Under the pieces are notes generated by a model. It was not told where the DNA came from and ran no database searches. It saw only the letters and a list, made by a program, of their open reading frames with translations. A stretch of DNA of 64,000 nt, taken from the NCBI RefSeq assembly GCF_030867145.1, contig NC_134433.1, positions 16,651,896 through 16,715,895 of the forward strand, given 5' to 3'. A program made the translations under genes and the position numbers. Of the stretch, positions 1 through 10,251 are shown piece by piece (position 1 is the stretch's first letter; every line of letters begins with the position of its first letter). This stretch comes from Opisthocomus hoazin. Taxonomy: Eukaryota > Chordata > Aves > Opisthocomiformes > Opisthocomidae.

Positions 1-168
1 TGCCCGGAGAGGGGGTGGAGGCCCCATCCCTGGAAACATTCAAGGCCAGGTTGGACAGGGCTCTGAGCACCCTGATCTCGTTAGCGGTGTCCCTGCTCGC
101 TGCGGGGGGGTTGGGCTAGATGACTTCTGGGGGTCCCTTCCGACCCCAAACTTCCTATGATTCTGTGG
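1..168 (+). mobile_element. CR1 LINE 3'-end fragment (sense orientation)
   Basis: The stretch reads as a typical avian CR1 3' end: a 'ggaggccccatccctgg' block, then 'caaggccaggttggac', then a 'tgggctagatgac' block, 'tcccttccgacccc', and a terminal 'tatgattctgtg' matching the CR1 octamer tail. The left end runs off the window, so the full copy length is unknown. CR1 copies are normally 5' truncated and lack target-site duplications. The element lies upstream of TNFAIP1. Confidence 0.9.
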
Positions 169-1621
169 AGATCCGCCGGGAGGGAAGAACGGTGGCAGCT
201 AGCGTGAGGTCCGGCTGAAGCGTTTATAGACGGGCTGAGCTTTTTTGATGCTGAAGTTCTTAAATTGGTTTGTGTCTTGGTGATCTGCACAGTGTTCGTG
301 TTGCCTGTTGTTTAATACACATCGTTTGCAGTCTTTGCTTAGTCAGAATAATTAAGAATCACACATAACGTTATGTTTTAGGTGGTGTTCCAGGTTCTGT
401 GGTTATTCGCATCTCTGGCAATTTTAAGCTCCCATCCGTAGCTGCCAAGTAATTTGCTGTGCGGATGGATGGTTGTGGGGTTTTGTGTGTGTTGAAAGCT
501 GAGGTGGGGTGAGAAGCAAGAGGGATGTAGGAAGAATAGCAATACAATTAGCAGGTTATTATATTTGTTTATAAAAGGTTACTCACGTGCCATAGGTGCA
601 GAACAGAGAAGGGAGGAGGTGTTTGGAGTCTGAAAAAGTTTCATAAAAACAGCAACAAAAAAACCCCAATAACAAAATGTTTTTGAGAACAATAATTATT
701 AGAAGAAGAACAGATAAGAAACCTGTATTTGTGCTTTTGCAGTTAAAGAACTTCAGATCCGGCCCGTTAGTTCCATCCTTTTATTTGTTTCTTTCAATTT
801 TGAGCTCGTTGTCAATGGCAAGTTAAGCAAGGCTGGGGAGAGAAAGCAGCAGTGGAGGTCTAGCTGGCTTTTTAATGGAGACAGATATTCCAAAGACTGG
901 ACGTACTTGGCACGGGAGTGGTGTTAATTTTATTTTTTTATTATTAAAGCTACATTGACTGCTTGACATTCCAGGGTGGAGGAAGAAGAGTTTTGAATGA
1001 AGGGAGTTGCCAGGAAATAGAACATTATGGTTCAGCGACTTTTGTAAACGTCTCTGGTTAAAAATGTGAACAACAACCCCCCCCCCCCATACAGACACGC
1101 GCTGCGCTGAAGGGCGGGCAGAAAGCTCTGCCACCGCGGTTCAGCTCCGCACGGAAGAGTTGCGTTCTTTTGGCAAGTTGAGAGGGAGCGGAATTCCAGC
1201 GAGCGTTTAAAGTTGGGCTGTGGCGCTGGATGGCGTTGGTAGTGTTGGCTGCAGTCTCGATAACAGCAAGGCCGGAAAAGCGTCGTGTCCCTCACTGACA
1301 GTCCTGCAGCCATCGCTCGGCTGCGTGGTGCTGCGCAAGCTGTCGGAAAAACCGCCAAGTCTTGTTCTGTCAGAACGCGTGCAGCTGCGTCCGTAGGAGT
1401 CTGCTGAAAGTATCTCTTCTTTAATGTGGGCTTCATGTTTTTGTTGCAAGTGGAAATGCCAGGCTTCCGTGCTGATCTTACATGTTTCTGTTTCAAGGGT
1501 GCAGTGGTTATGACCGCTTTTGCCTTGCCGTCCTCGTCTGGGGGCTCGTGACTCTTCACCAATCACGGCGGAATCTGTCAAGCCCACGCTCTGCAGGGTC
1601 GTCATCTACCTACAGAAGGAG
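169..1621 (+). other. TNFAIP1: TNFAIP1 5' flank / probable 5' UTR region
   Basis: No protein gene is recognisable here. Positions about 1090-1570 are enriched in CpG compared with their surroundings and follow a run of 12 C at 1077-1088. In mammals TNFAIP1 has a non-coding first exon and the ATG sits near the start of exon 2. A possible acceptor AG lies at 1614-1615 ('tctacctacag'), with another at 1595-1596, so the coding exon may begin a few bases before the ATG. I could not pin down the transcription start or the non-coding exon, which may lie outside the window. An in-frame ATG at 1520 would add 34 residues but has no family support. Confidence 0.4.
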
Positions 1622-1838
1622 ATGTCGGGGGACACGTGTCTAACCACCACCCTGTGTCCGGCCGCAGGGCCCAAGCCCAAAACTTGCAGCTTCAAGGGGG
1701 GCAGCCTTGGTAACAAGTACGTGCGGCTGAACGTTGGGGGCTCCTTGTATTACACCACAGTGCAAGTGCTGACCAGGCACGACACCATGCTTAAGGCCAT
1801 GTTCAGCGGCAGAATGGAAGTGCTCACGGACAAAGAAG
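1622..1838 (+). CDS. TNFAIP1: TNFAIP1 coding exon 1 (residues 1-72)
   Basis: The ATG at 1622 starts MSGDTC, as in mammalian TNFAIP1, and has G at -3. The exon encodes the N-terminal tail and the first half of the BTB domain, ending in LTDKE plus one base of Gly. The donor is gtaagg at 1839. Confidence 0.95.
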
Positions 1839-4800
1839 GTAAGGGAATGTCTTTTGGTGTTGAGAGGTTTGTAAAACAGCTGGGTTTTGGTGGTGCTTTT
1901 TTAAGTGTCTTAAGACTACGCTCAGTTAAGGATGTAGGGAAAGACATATTCCGTAAATAGCCTGGAACATTAGGCAGCCAGCTCCCATTGGCGCTAACAA
2001 TCCTCTGCTTTGTAAAAATGCGTTCTTTTGTTACTAAAATTAATTAGTGGAAGGACTGGTTCTCTTTCCTGCGATCACAGCTGGTACACAGACTGTTGAT
2101 GTTGTTATGGAGACTGAACAGACAGCATGTGGGCTGTCATTTATGTGGCGTCATGTAGTGGCATCATTCAAAACGCATATGTGGGGAGGGACATTCAGTT
2201 TGTGTCTTTAAAACTCGGAATAGCCTTGCTTGCTATGTTGGAAATTCTTTTTTTCCTCCTCCCAGCAGCATGTGCCACTTGTGGCTTACGATGCTGTTGA
2301 CAGTATTTAGCCATCAGTCAAGGAGCACGTCACCTCCTGCTGGGCACTGAATATTGGCATTATAAAAATGTATAATAAATTATAGAGAGTAGGAGAAGTA
2401 AGATGATCAGCAATGGCTAGGGGTGCTTTCGTTTTGCTAACTTTAGTAGTCCAGGGCAAAATGATACCTCAGAATGGGTGTTGTGGCACTGTGGAGAAGA
2501 GGCTGGCAAGTATTTAACCTCTTGGTGTTTCCGAACACTCGTATGCAAAAGCTCTTCTGCATGTCCAGATTACATCGGATTAAACTTGATTTGCACCACA
2601 GTGTATTCACTGAAACTGAAGCAGCGCATCGTGGATTTTGCGTATCGTTTAAGCGAAGTTCCCCTTGAGTAGGCTGGGTCTTGCTGAGTGTTACTGAATC
2701 CATTTTGTCCAGCAGTTTGGTGTAAGAACCTCAGCCGAGCAGAGGACGAGGTTCATGTTCTGACAGCTCCAGCTGGAGAATCTAGCAGTGGGTTAGCCTA
2801 CTTTCCTCAGTTGTTTTCTGTACCTAGGTCCCAAAACAACACTTTTTTGCCTGCCTTCCCCGTTATGGAAAAGTGTTTGGCACTGTATTAAGCCCTCTGC
2901 CTGTGCGTGTCCTGCGTTGCTATTGTTTGCCAGCAAGTCGGACATCCTGTTTCCTCGTGAATGTGACTTCAGGGGTGCTGTAAAATTGCAGAACCGTGTG
3001 TCTGCTGCCGTTTCCTGTGCTGCATCCCCTCTCCACTCCCTCCTGATCCGTCTCTGTTCTGTTCTTCGCTCCTGTTTGGAGACTGGAACAGCCTTTTTGC
3101 CATACTGGGTTTTCTGGGCTAGTCTACCTTTTAGCATCTTTGGAACACTTCTCTCTCTTAACTCTTAACCACAGCAGAAGATGTGGTTGGAAAACTGCCA
3201 AATGCTTCTCTTTAGGCCACAGAACTTAGCCTAAATCTACTTGTTCCAAACACTTGTGCCCTCCCTCTTCTAGTCTTTCCTTGGCTTTCTTAGTGATAGG
3301 TTTCTAATTGCCCAGCATTATACCACAGAAGCAGTTAATACATTTATTTGCATACAAATATAGCATAACTCCATTTTGCTGGGAATAAGTGTTTAAATAA
3401 AAGAAGCAACCTACCTAACAATAAGCACGTTTTTGTGGGGTTTTTTAAGGTTTGAATGGTTTGGACAGTCAGTTAAATAGACGTAAACTAGTGATTTCCT
3501 ATAGTACTTGAAAAAGTCCATTTCTTTAATCAAAGCCTAACACAGAAAAGACAAAGCACAGGAAATCATTTTGGTCAGGCAGCCCACTGACTTATCAACT
3601 GACACGGCGCAGTCAGGTTCCTGCAGCAGTTTTAGTGTCTTGGGATAGGAAGCCAAGTATTTTTAGCTTGAGGCTTTTCTTTTGGGGTGCTGGAAATTAG
3701 TGAGAGCATACGGGAGGTACCAAAGGAGTGGTTCCACTCTCAGTTTCTGTTGTGCAGCCACATTCAGTTTGCTGGAAGTCAGCAGAGGCTGCCACTGAAT
3801 GAAATGGGAAGAGTATCGTGCAGTTTCAGGAAATACGAGGTTTATTGGATCTCTCTGAGGAGCTGCTTCTTGCCCCTGACTGTTGACATGATTGAAATGA
3901 TGTGATGGTTATTTTTCAGGCTGGATCCTTATAGACCGTTGTGGGAAGCACTTCGGAACAATTTTAAACTATCTCCGAGATGACACGATTGCGCTTCCGA
4001 AACACAGACAGGAGATCAAGGAGTTGATGGCAGAAGCCAAGTATTATCTCATTCAGGGCTTAGTGGACATGTGCCAAGCAGCCCTGCAGGTAAGAAACAG
4101 AAGTAGTCTGTAGTTTTTTGTGGGTGTTTTGCTTATAAAATGTCCTTAAGACAACTTCAGAGAATATTTCATGGTCTTGGAGATGGCATCAAGTCTTAGA
4201 TGTACAAGACAGCCTGGAAAGAAAACGAGACGGCAGTCAGGTAAGTTGTAAGATCTTACCCGGCACGTTTATCAAAGCCGTGGTTACCCTGCCTCTGTGT
4301 GCATGCTCGAGATGCTGCAGTGCGTTGGATAAGAGACGAGATTTAGCTGATGACCTCGCTGGAAATGTTTTCAGACGCATGTGCTGTCATGGCACGGCCT
4401 TCCAGGCCACAGGTGCCTGGGCTCTGGGGGCATTTAGTGCCAGTAGTGAGGTGGCTGCATCATCAAGGGAGCTATTTCTTTATAAGAAGAGAAAGATTCT
4501 GGCCTGTTCAGATTATATGAGTCTAGACTGTGCAAGGTGTAGATTTGAGTTCCTGTCATTTCAGAGGTGTCATTTCCCTTTGTGCTTCCATTGAGTTGTC
4601 CAGCGGCCCCTCAGAATGGGGTTAGTAGCACTGCTCTACTTCACAGGGATGCCAGGAGGATGAACAAAGTAGAAACTGTATTCACAATTTGTTACTTAAA
4701 ATAGAGGGACTGGTTCTTTTCTGTATCTATTTTTTTAATTTTATTTAGGAAATAGATAGTGAATGAGTTCCTCTTGTGTGAAATGGAATAAAAGACAGAA

Positions 4801-7800
4801 ATTTAAGGGAAACTGATTGAATAAACATTATATCATTATTTTGAGCGTATGTCCTAAAAGATCTTACGGCATTAGTCTAATTTGCCCCCAAGTTACGTCA
4901 CTTCTAATTAGATAATATCTGTAGGCAGAACGGGTTTGAATCTTTGAAAACATGGTATTTTTTTTTTTAAGTTTGAATCTTAATGGAGAAAAAGACCTAC
5001 ACGGTAAGCACTGATTACTTTAAGGGCTTCCCTTTGTTTCAGTGTACTGCTACTCTTTGCAAATATGTAAGCCCGTAATAGCTTTATTCACTTTACCAGT
5101 CCCTATGAGTTCAGCTGATTGACATCAGCTTGTTCTGCCAACTTTTTAATAAGGTTAGCCCAGATGCAATATATATACGTTGTTATTAGTCTTAAGATTG
5201 TGAAATGAATGTTTCTTGCAGGACAAAACTTAGTAATTAATAAATGCCTCGCATACTAGGTTCAATATACTTCCTCTATCTGCTGAAAGAAACGCAAATA
5301 CACACTGATAATTTTCCTTCTGGTTTGGAATTGAAAACCTTTGTTGTGAAAACAAAATGTTCTGAGGTTTTCCTGTTAGCTATTGAGCTTTCTTTAATTT
5401 GCTACATGAGGAATCTGGAGTTGCAGAGTGCTACAGGCTCTTGATTGTTGCTTTTGTGTCACAAGGGGCTGAAGTCCGTTCTGGTGACGTGCTGTTCTTG
5501 CCAAATGTTCGGTTCGTAGCGGTTGATGTTCTTACATACTGCAGTGTTTTGAGTTGATTAAAACTAGTGCAAACTCTCACTATCCTTTTCTTCAGAAAAG
5601 GAGAGAATAATAAACCCACTTAAACCAAATATGAGTTGAGCTCAGAGTCCTTGCTATAGCTAAGAAGGACATCCACCTGCATCCTGATATTTCAATTCCT
5701 GCTGCCTTCTGGGGATAAGAAATCTCTCCACTGTATTTCTGGGTTGCAGATCAAGGTAACGCTGTGTGGTTGCTATAGCAACACAGAGCTTTTTCCGTGG
5801 TATCACAGGATTTGGGAACATGGCTGGAGGGGTTGGAGAAGACAGCAGAAGCAGATGTTAGTTTTAGCGTTTGTCTCTCTTGAGTTTATTTCCTCTCTCT
5901 CTTCTTTCTTTAAAACAGGACAAGAAAGACTTGTATGAACCTGTCTGTAGCATCCCTATTATCACATCTCCGAAAGAAGAAGAGAGACTGATAGAATCAT
6001 CAATGAAAGTAACTGCTTCTCCACAACTACCCAGTGAGAAACTGAATTTTTGCTGAATGTGTTCAAACACAGAACTTAACCTTTTCTGCCTTTTTTCTTT
6101 CTCTCCCAATAGCCTGTTGTTAAGCTGCTTTATAACAGAAGCAACAACAAATACTCCTACACCAGGTATGTCAGTGTTTTCCCCACTGTAATAGGAAAGT
6201 TTCCCTTTGACTGGGTATGGAGGAAGATGTGGTACGACCTAACTTGTTTTTTTGTTTGTTTGGGGTTTTTTTTTGCTTACAATAATGCTCTTCTATGGAT
6301 CTGCATGCAGTTATTTTTGATGTGAATCTAAATGGGAGGAGAACACCACAAACTGTAGCTGTTGAAGTCCAGTGCACAGTTCAGTTGTGTGAGAAAGATG
6401 AACAGAAACAAGGGGCGAAATAAGAGTGATGAGGCTATTAATGTTGGTTGAAACTAGATGTAGCGTGGGTAATGCAACACAAACTGGTAACCAGAGCATC
6501 ACCTCGTCAATGCAAAGCTAATGCAGCCATGATCTGTACCTTGTCAGTTTAGTTTTACTTTTGAGTCTGCAGATACCTCTGCCGGCACTCTTTTACTCTA
6601 ACCTACAGAAATTCTTGATGTTCCAGTGCTTCTAAATTACTTGGTTACAAGGGCAAGTGTCTGTTCTACTCAGGAACAACCCAGAGAGGGCCAGGGCAAG
6701 AATTTATTGGCTTTCCTCCTGTATAAAGTAACACTGTTTGTTTAGTTTTATGCTGTAATTCTCATGATCCCTTTTTTATGATGCTACCGGAATGGCTTTG
6801 GATTTTCCCAAACCAGTCATTGAAGTGATGCGAGTAATCCTTTATGCTACGCCGAATCCTCATTTTCAGCCTCTTCCATCTGAGATGCAGTCTTGGAAGC
6901 TTTTTTCTCTAGGCAAACTGATTGTCTGTCTGTCAGTGAGATGGATGCTGCCCATCATGATATTTCAGGGAGTCGGGAGATGCTACCTGCGGAGCGCTGA
7001 AGAGCAGCCTGTTTCACAGCGGACTGCATTCTGTATCTGCCAGTCGTGTTGCTCTCCTCCCTCTGTTACCCTTTAGCTTACGGCAGCGGTGCTAAAGCAA
7101 CCACGTGGGTCTGGAAATGTAAGCGTACTGGTAATGAGAGCAGCAGAAGCCCAGATACCCGGCGGTGCTGGTAGCTAGCTGTAGGGCTCTAGTTATTCCT
7201 TGCGCATTAATCTGCGTGCCTTGATGGTGTTGAAATGAGGCATCTTTATTTAAAATTCCACACTGGCTGCTAGCAAGCGAGGGTTTTTTCCATCTATGCT
7301 TCCTCATCGAGCTTTCTCAGTTGCGGTGTCAGGGTGGTCTACGAATGAAGATTTCTACACGTTTGTTCCAGCTCTGCCACTCGATAGGGCCTGGGACTTG
7401 TCACTGCCTGAATCCCAGATTACTTTATCAAATGGTTCTTGCGAGCTGAAGGTTTTGTCACATTTCACATCCTGCTTTTTTGATTTAGATCTGAACAGAA
7501 ATACTTCTCAAACTAAGTATTTGATGTAAAGCCCAGTCAGCTGTTCTTATTAGCAGCATCTTGGTTCACAAGTATTTCGTAGCCTTCCCGGAGCATTTGC
7601 AACAGTGAAGATACTGCATACACAGGTACGATGTCCTGTCTCTGGGTAGATTCTTGGCAGCAAAAGGTGTGAACCTTGACCTTCTGGGTCCGTAGAGTAG
7701 GGAATTTTACTGTTAAAGCTAGCAAGATTGGCTTTGTTGTCTAGGCAATAATGTGTTCAGTGACTTCCACATATCCGCACATAATTTCCCAGCCAGCTAT

Positions 7801-10251
7801 AAAAAGAGACAGAGGGGCGCAGAGTACGTATTTTTGATACAGCTGAATTCAAGCTAGCATCAGAGGAGTAAGGCTTTTAGTTTTGGGTGTTTTTTTACTT
7901 AATCCAGTTGGACATTGATTGGCCATGATGTTGTTATTTAAGTAACATATTTTAAACTTTAAGACTAGCTTTCTGATAGCTTTACTTGATTTTAAAGCTA
8001 TAATACAGTGTGTGTTCTTTTTCTCTACAACATCTAGCTCTTGCTTTGTAAAGTAATAAAGATCCTACATCGCGTTGGCTGTCAATAAAACTTAGTTTCC
8101 TAAATAAGGCGTTCACCCTAGAACTTTGTATATGGTATCACCAGTGCTTCGTGCAGAACACCTTGCTTTTTAGCTGTCTTTCTAACACACGTTGACTCTT
8201 TGGACTTTTGCTGTTACTAAGCTAAGGACAACTGCAGTTAGCGTGTCATTTAATCTTCTTGAGCGTCAGTCAAGAGGTAGTTGTAGATAGTTGATGTAAC
8301 GATGCGGGAAATTGTGCTGCTGTTATTAATTATATAACTTGACCTCTAAAGGCTGGAGTGCTTGCTCACGGGGATCAGAGCATCTTATTTGTATCTGAAA
8401 TTGGCTATTACCCTCTCTTTTCTTGGCAGCATATGGCAATGAGTCACTACTTATTTGTATTCTGCTGTTAGATCAGTGCTTAAAACTGTGGTGGTGTAGG
8501 CATATAAATTCTGTAGAGATGGCCAGGTGAAAAACCACGTAAACCGTATTCCTTCTTTTGTTGCTGTGTTTCAGTAACTCAGATGACAACTTACTGAAGA
8601 ACATAGAACTGTTTGACAAGCTCTCTCTCCGATTCAACGGCAGAGTTCTCTTCATTAAGGATGTTATAGGGGATGAAATCTGCTGCTGGTCTTTTTATGG
8701 ACAGGGTCGCAAACTTGCTGAAGTCTGTTGTACCTCGATCGTGTATGCTACAGAGAAGAAGCAAACCAAGGTAATGAAGTCTTACCCACCCCTCTCCTGT
8801 AGTTTGAAAATAATCCGGTTGACGATACATTGCAGAAAGATACAGATTTTGTATCACTTAAGCCACATTGCTAGAGGTGGGCAATGTCATTTGTTGGGAA
8901 AGCTTTGATACCAGCTCTCCTGAATATTGACTGGAATTGATGGTCAGTGACATTGAGATGAGTAGGGTGGCTCGCTGCTTAGGGGGCTGCAGCATGAGCT
9001 GGTGTCTTGCAAAAGATGCTGCATACTAGATGGAATTCAGAGAAGACTAAATATGGTAGCAGGTTTGAAGAAGCAAGGACTGAGAATGGTAATCCTGAAA
9101 GCATGTGCATTTCAGCACTAGTCTCTTTAAGTTGATGGACTTTGTGGCCGTAAATCATGTAAGTGCCTTTAAATTCTTCTCTAATTAAATTAAGTAAAGA
9201 TCTAATTCTGCTCCTAATTATACCTGCGCAAGTTTACTTCATTGCAGTTACTTTGTACTGTGTTTCACTTGCACTGATGTAATCATTGTATGTAATTGGA
9301 CTAAATGGTTGTGTCTGGGAGTATGAATTTCTCCAGAGCGTTGGAAAATATATGCTAGAAAGGAGAAGACTGAAACTGCTCTGTCCCAACCTGAATAACT
9401 GAAATGGATGGGATGAAATTAATGAAATGGAAATTTGAGCTCAAACACCGTTTAGAAACATGATATTTTTATTATCATTGTGCTTTTATGTGCAAAACTA
9501 TGGAATATCTGTTAAAAAAAACAAAAAAAGTTCAGCAGGAGTGCAGATTCCCAATAATCAAGCTATCTTGATTTCCCACATTTCCAGCGATTCTTCTCAT
9601 AGTCTTCCTGCCTCTGATTTTGCAAAGGTTACCTAAAGACTAGCTTTCGAGCACAGTACATCCTAAAGAGACGTCACATGCATGAAATGATAACGATTAG
9701 CATGATAAATCTACCGTTTCCCTAACTTCTGGAGTTAGCTTCTGACTTGCAGTGGTGCGGGTAAGGTGACCGGGGACCAGCATCAGCGCTTAAGAATCAG
9801 AAAAGCTGTATTCTGTGCTAGAGCAATTGAAAAGAAGAGGTGAGGTAGGAGATCTGGTGGTGGGAGTAATCCTGCCTGCAATTAGACTGCTTTGCTCATC
9901 TTATTTGTAATGGTTTTACTCTCTTTATAGTGTATGTCTTTTATGGCTCAGGTATCTTTTTACTTACGGGTATGTGTTCCAGTCACGTTATCCTGTACAG
10001 ACCAGGAAAAGGACATGTGCTGTTTTTTGTAGGTTGAATTCCCTGAAGCACGAATTTATGAGGAAACACTAAATGTCTTACTATATGAAACACCACGGGT
10101 TCCTGATAACTCTCTGCTGGAAGCAACAAGCAGGAGCCGAAGCCAGGTGTCTCACAGTGAGGATGATGAGGGTTTTGAACTTCGTGACCGAGTGCGCAGA
10201 ATCCATGTGAAGAGATACAGCACCTATGATGACCGTCAGCTTGGCCACTAG
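1622..10251 (+). CDS. TNFAIP1: TNFAIP1 (BACURD2), BTB/KCTD adaptor of CUL3 ubiquitin ligase, six coding exons
   Basis: Joined exons 1622-1838, 3920-4089, 5919-6008, 6113-6165, 8575-8770 and 10033-10251 give 945 nt, i.e. 314 residues plus stop; all introns are GT-AG and the frame is unbroken. The protein has a short variable N-terminus, a BTB/POZ (T1-type) domain at about residues 32-133 ([42 protein letters not shown]), then the conserved BACURD region ([38 protein letters not shown]) and a charged tail ending [13 protein letters not shown]. Family knowledge: the BTB domain binds CUL3 and the complex targets RhoA, affecting actin and cell migration; the paralogue KCTD13 binds PCNA. A QTKVEF motif sits at the exon 5/6 junction. 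KCTD10 and KCTD13 are close paralogues, but the N-terminus and near-identity of the core to mammalian TNFAIP1 favour this call. The protein lacks the last six residues of the human form and carries four extra N-terminal residues. Confidence 0.97.
1839..3919 (+). other. TNFAIP1 intron 1 (2.1 kb)
   Basis: Phase-1 intron bounded by gtaagg and a tttttcag acceptor. I see no gene, RNA or clear mobile element in it, only scattered AT-rich stretches. Open frames on both strands are short and unlike any known protein. Confidence 0.85.
3920..4089 (+). CDS. TNFAIP1: TNFAIP1 coding exon 2 (residues 73-129)
   Basis: The acceptor atttttcag ends at 3919 and the donor gtaaga follows at 4090. The exon encodes the second half of the BTB domain ([20 protein letters not shown], then [15 protein letters not shown]). 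Confidence 0.97.
4090..5918 (+). other. TNFAIP1 intron 2 (1.8 kb)
   Basis: Phase-0 intron ending in a strong pyrimidine tract before 5919. A faint MIR-like string (ctacttcacagggatgcc) appears near 4640-4665 but is too short to call. Nothing else was recognised. Confidence 0.8.
5919..6008 (+). CDS. TNFAIP1: TNFAIP1 coding exon 3 (residues 130-159)
   Basis: Thirty codons ([29 protein letters not shown]) lie between a tttaaaacag acceptor and a gtaact donor. The following intron is only 104 bp. Confidence 0.95.
6113..6165 (+). CDS. TNFAIP1: TNFAIP1 coding exon 4 (residues 160-177)
   Basis: A 53-nt exon encoding [17 protein letters not shown], identical to the mammalian segment. Acceptor cccaatag, donor gtatgt; it ends with two bases of a Ser codon completed by exon 5. 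Confidence 0.95.
6166..8574 (+). other. TNFAIP1 intron 4 (2.4 kb)
   Basis: No gene is seen. A MIR-like remnant lies at about 7365-7440 and is listed separately. The rest is unremarkable AT-rich intron. Confidence 0.8.
7365..7440 (-). repeat. MIR-like SINE remnant
   Basis: The + strand reads 'gctctgccact', 'gggcctgggacttgtcactg' and then 'ctttatcaaatgg' in the order expected for the complement of a MIR core (ctctgccac, gacctTGGGCAAGTCAC, catctgTAAAATGG). It is heavily diverged, consistent with an ancient insertion. Confidence 0.45.
8575..8770 (+). CDS. TNFAIP1: TNFAIP1 coding exon 5 (residues 177-242)
   Basis: The exon encodes the BACURD-specific core: [53 protein letters not shown]. Acceptor gtgtttcag, donor gtaatg. 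Conservation with mammals is essentially complete. Confidence 0.97.
8771..10032 (+). other. TNFAIP1 intron 5 (1.3 kb)
   Basis: Phase-0 intron ending with tgttttttgtag. Nothing recognisable was found in it. Confidence 0.85.
10033..10251 (+). CDS. TNFAIP1: TNFAIP1 last coding exon (residues 243-314) and stop
   Basis: The exon encodes [19 protein letters not shown], a Ser/Arg-rich segment ([15 protein letters not shown]) and the conserved [18 protein letters not shown] tail. A TAG at 10249-10251 follows directly after Gly-His, where the human protein goes on for six more residues (QSTHRD). Confidence 0.96.
   Translation, partial: VEFPEARIYEETLNVLLYETPRVPDNSLLEATSRSRSQVSHSEDDEGFELRDRVRRIHVKRYSTYDDRQLGH

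Noticed and set aside
1520-1621. Upstream in-frame ATG that would extend TNFAIP1 by 34 residues
   Set aside because: The added sequence has no counterpart in the family and a splice acceptor probably lies between it and the usual start.
1622-10251. Gene 1 being KCTD10 or KCTD13 instead of TNFAIP1
   Set aside because: The MSGDTC start, HDTMLKAMF context and last-exon sequence match TNFAIP1; the paralogues differ in the N-terminus and in the residues after the BTB domain.
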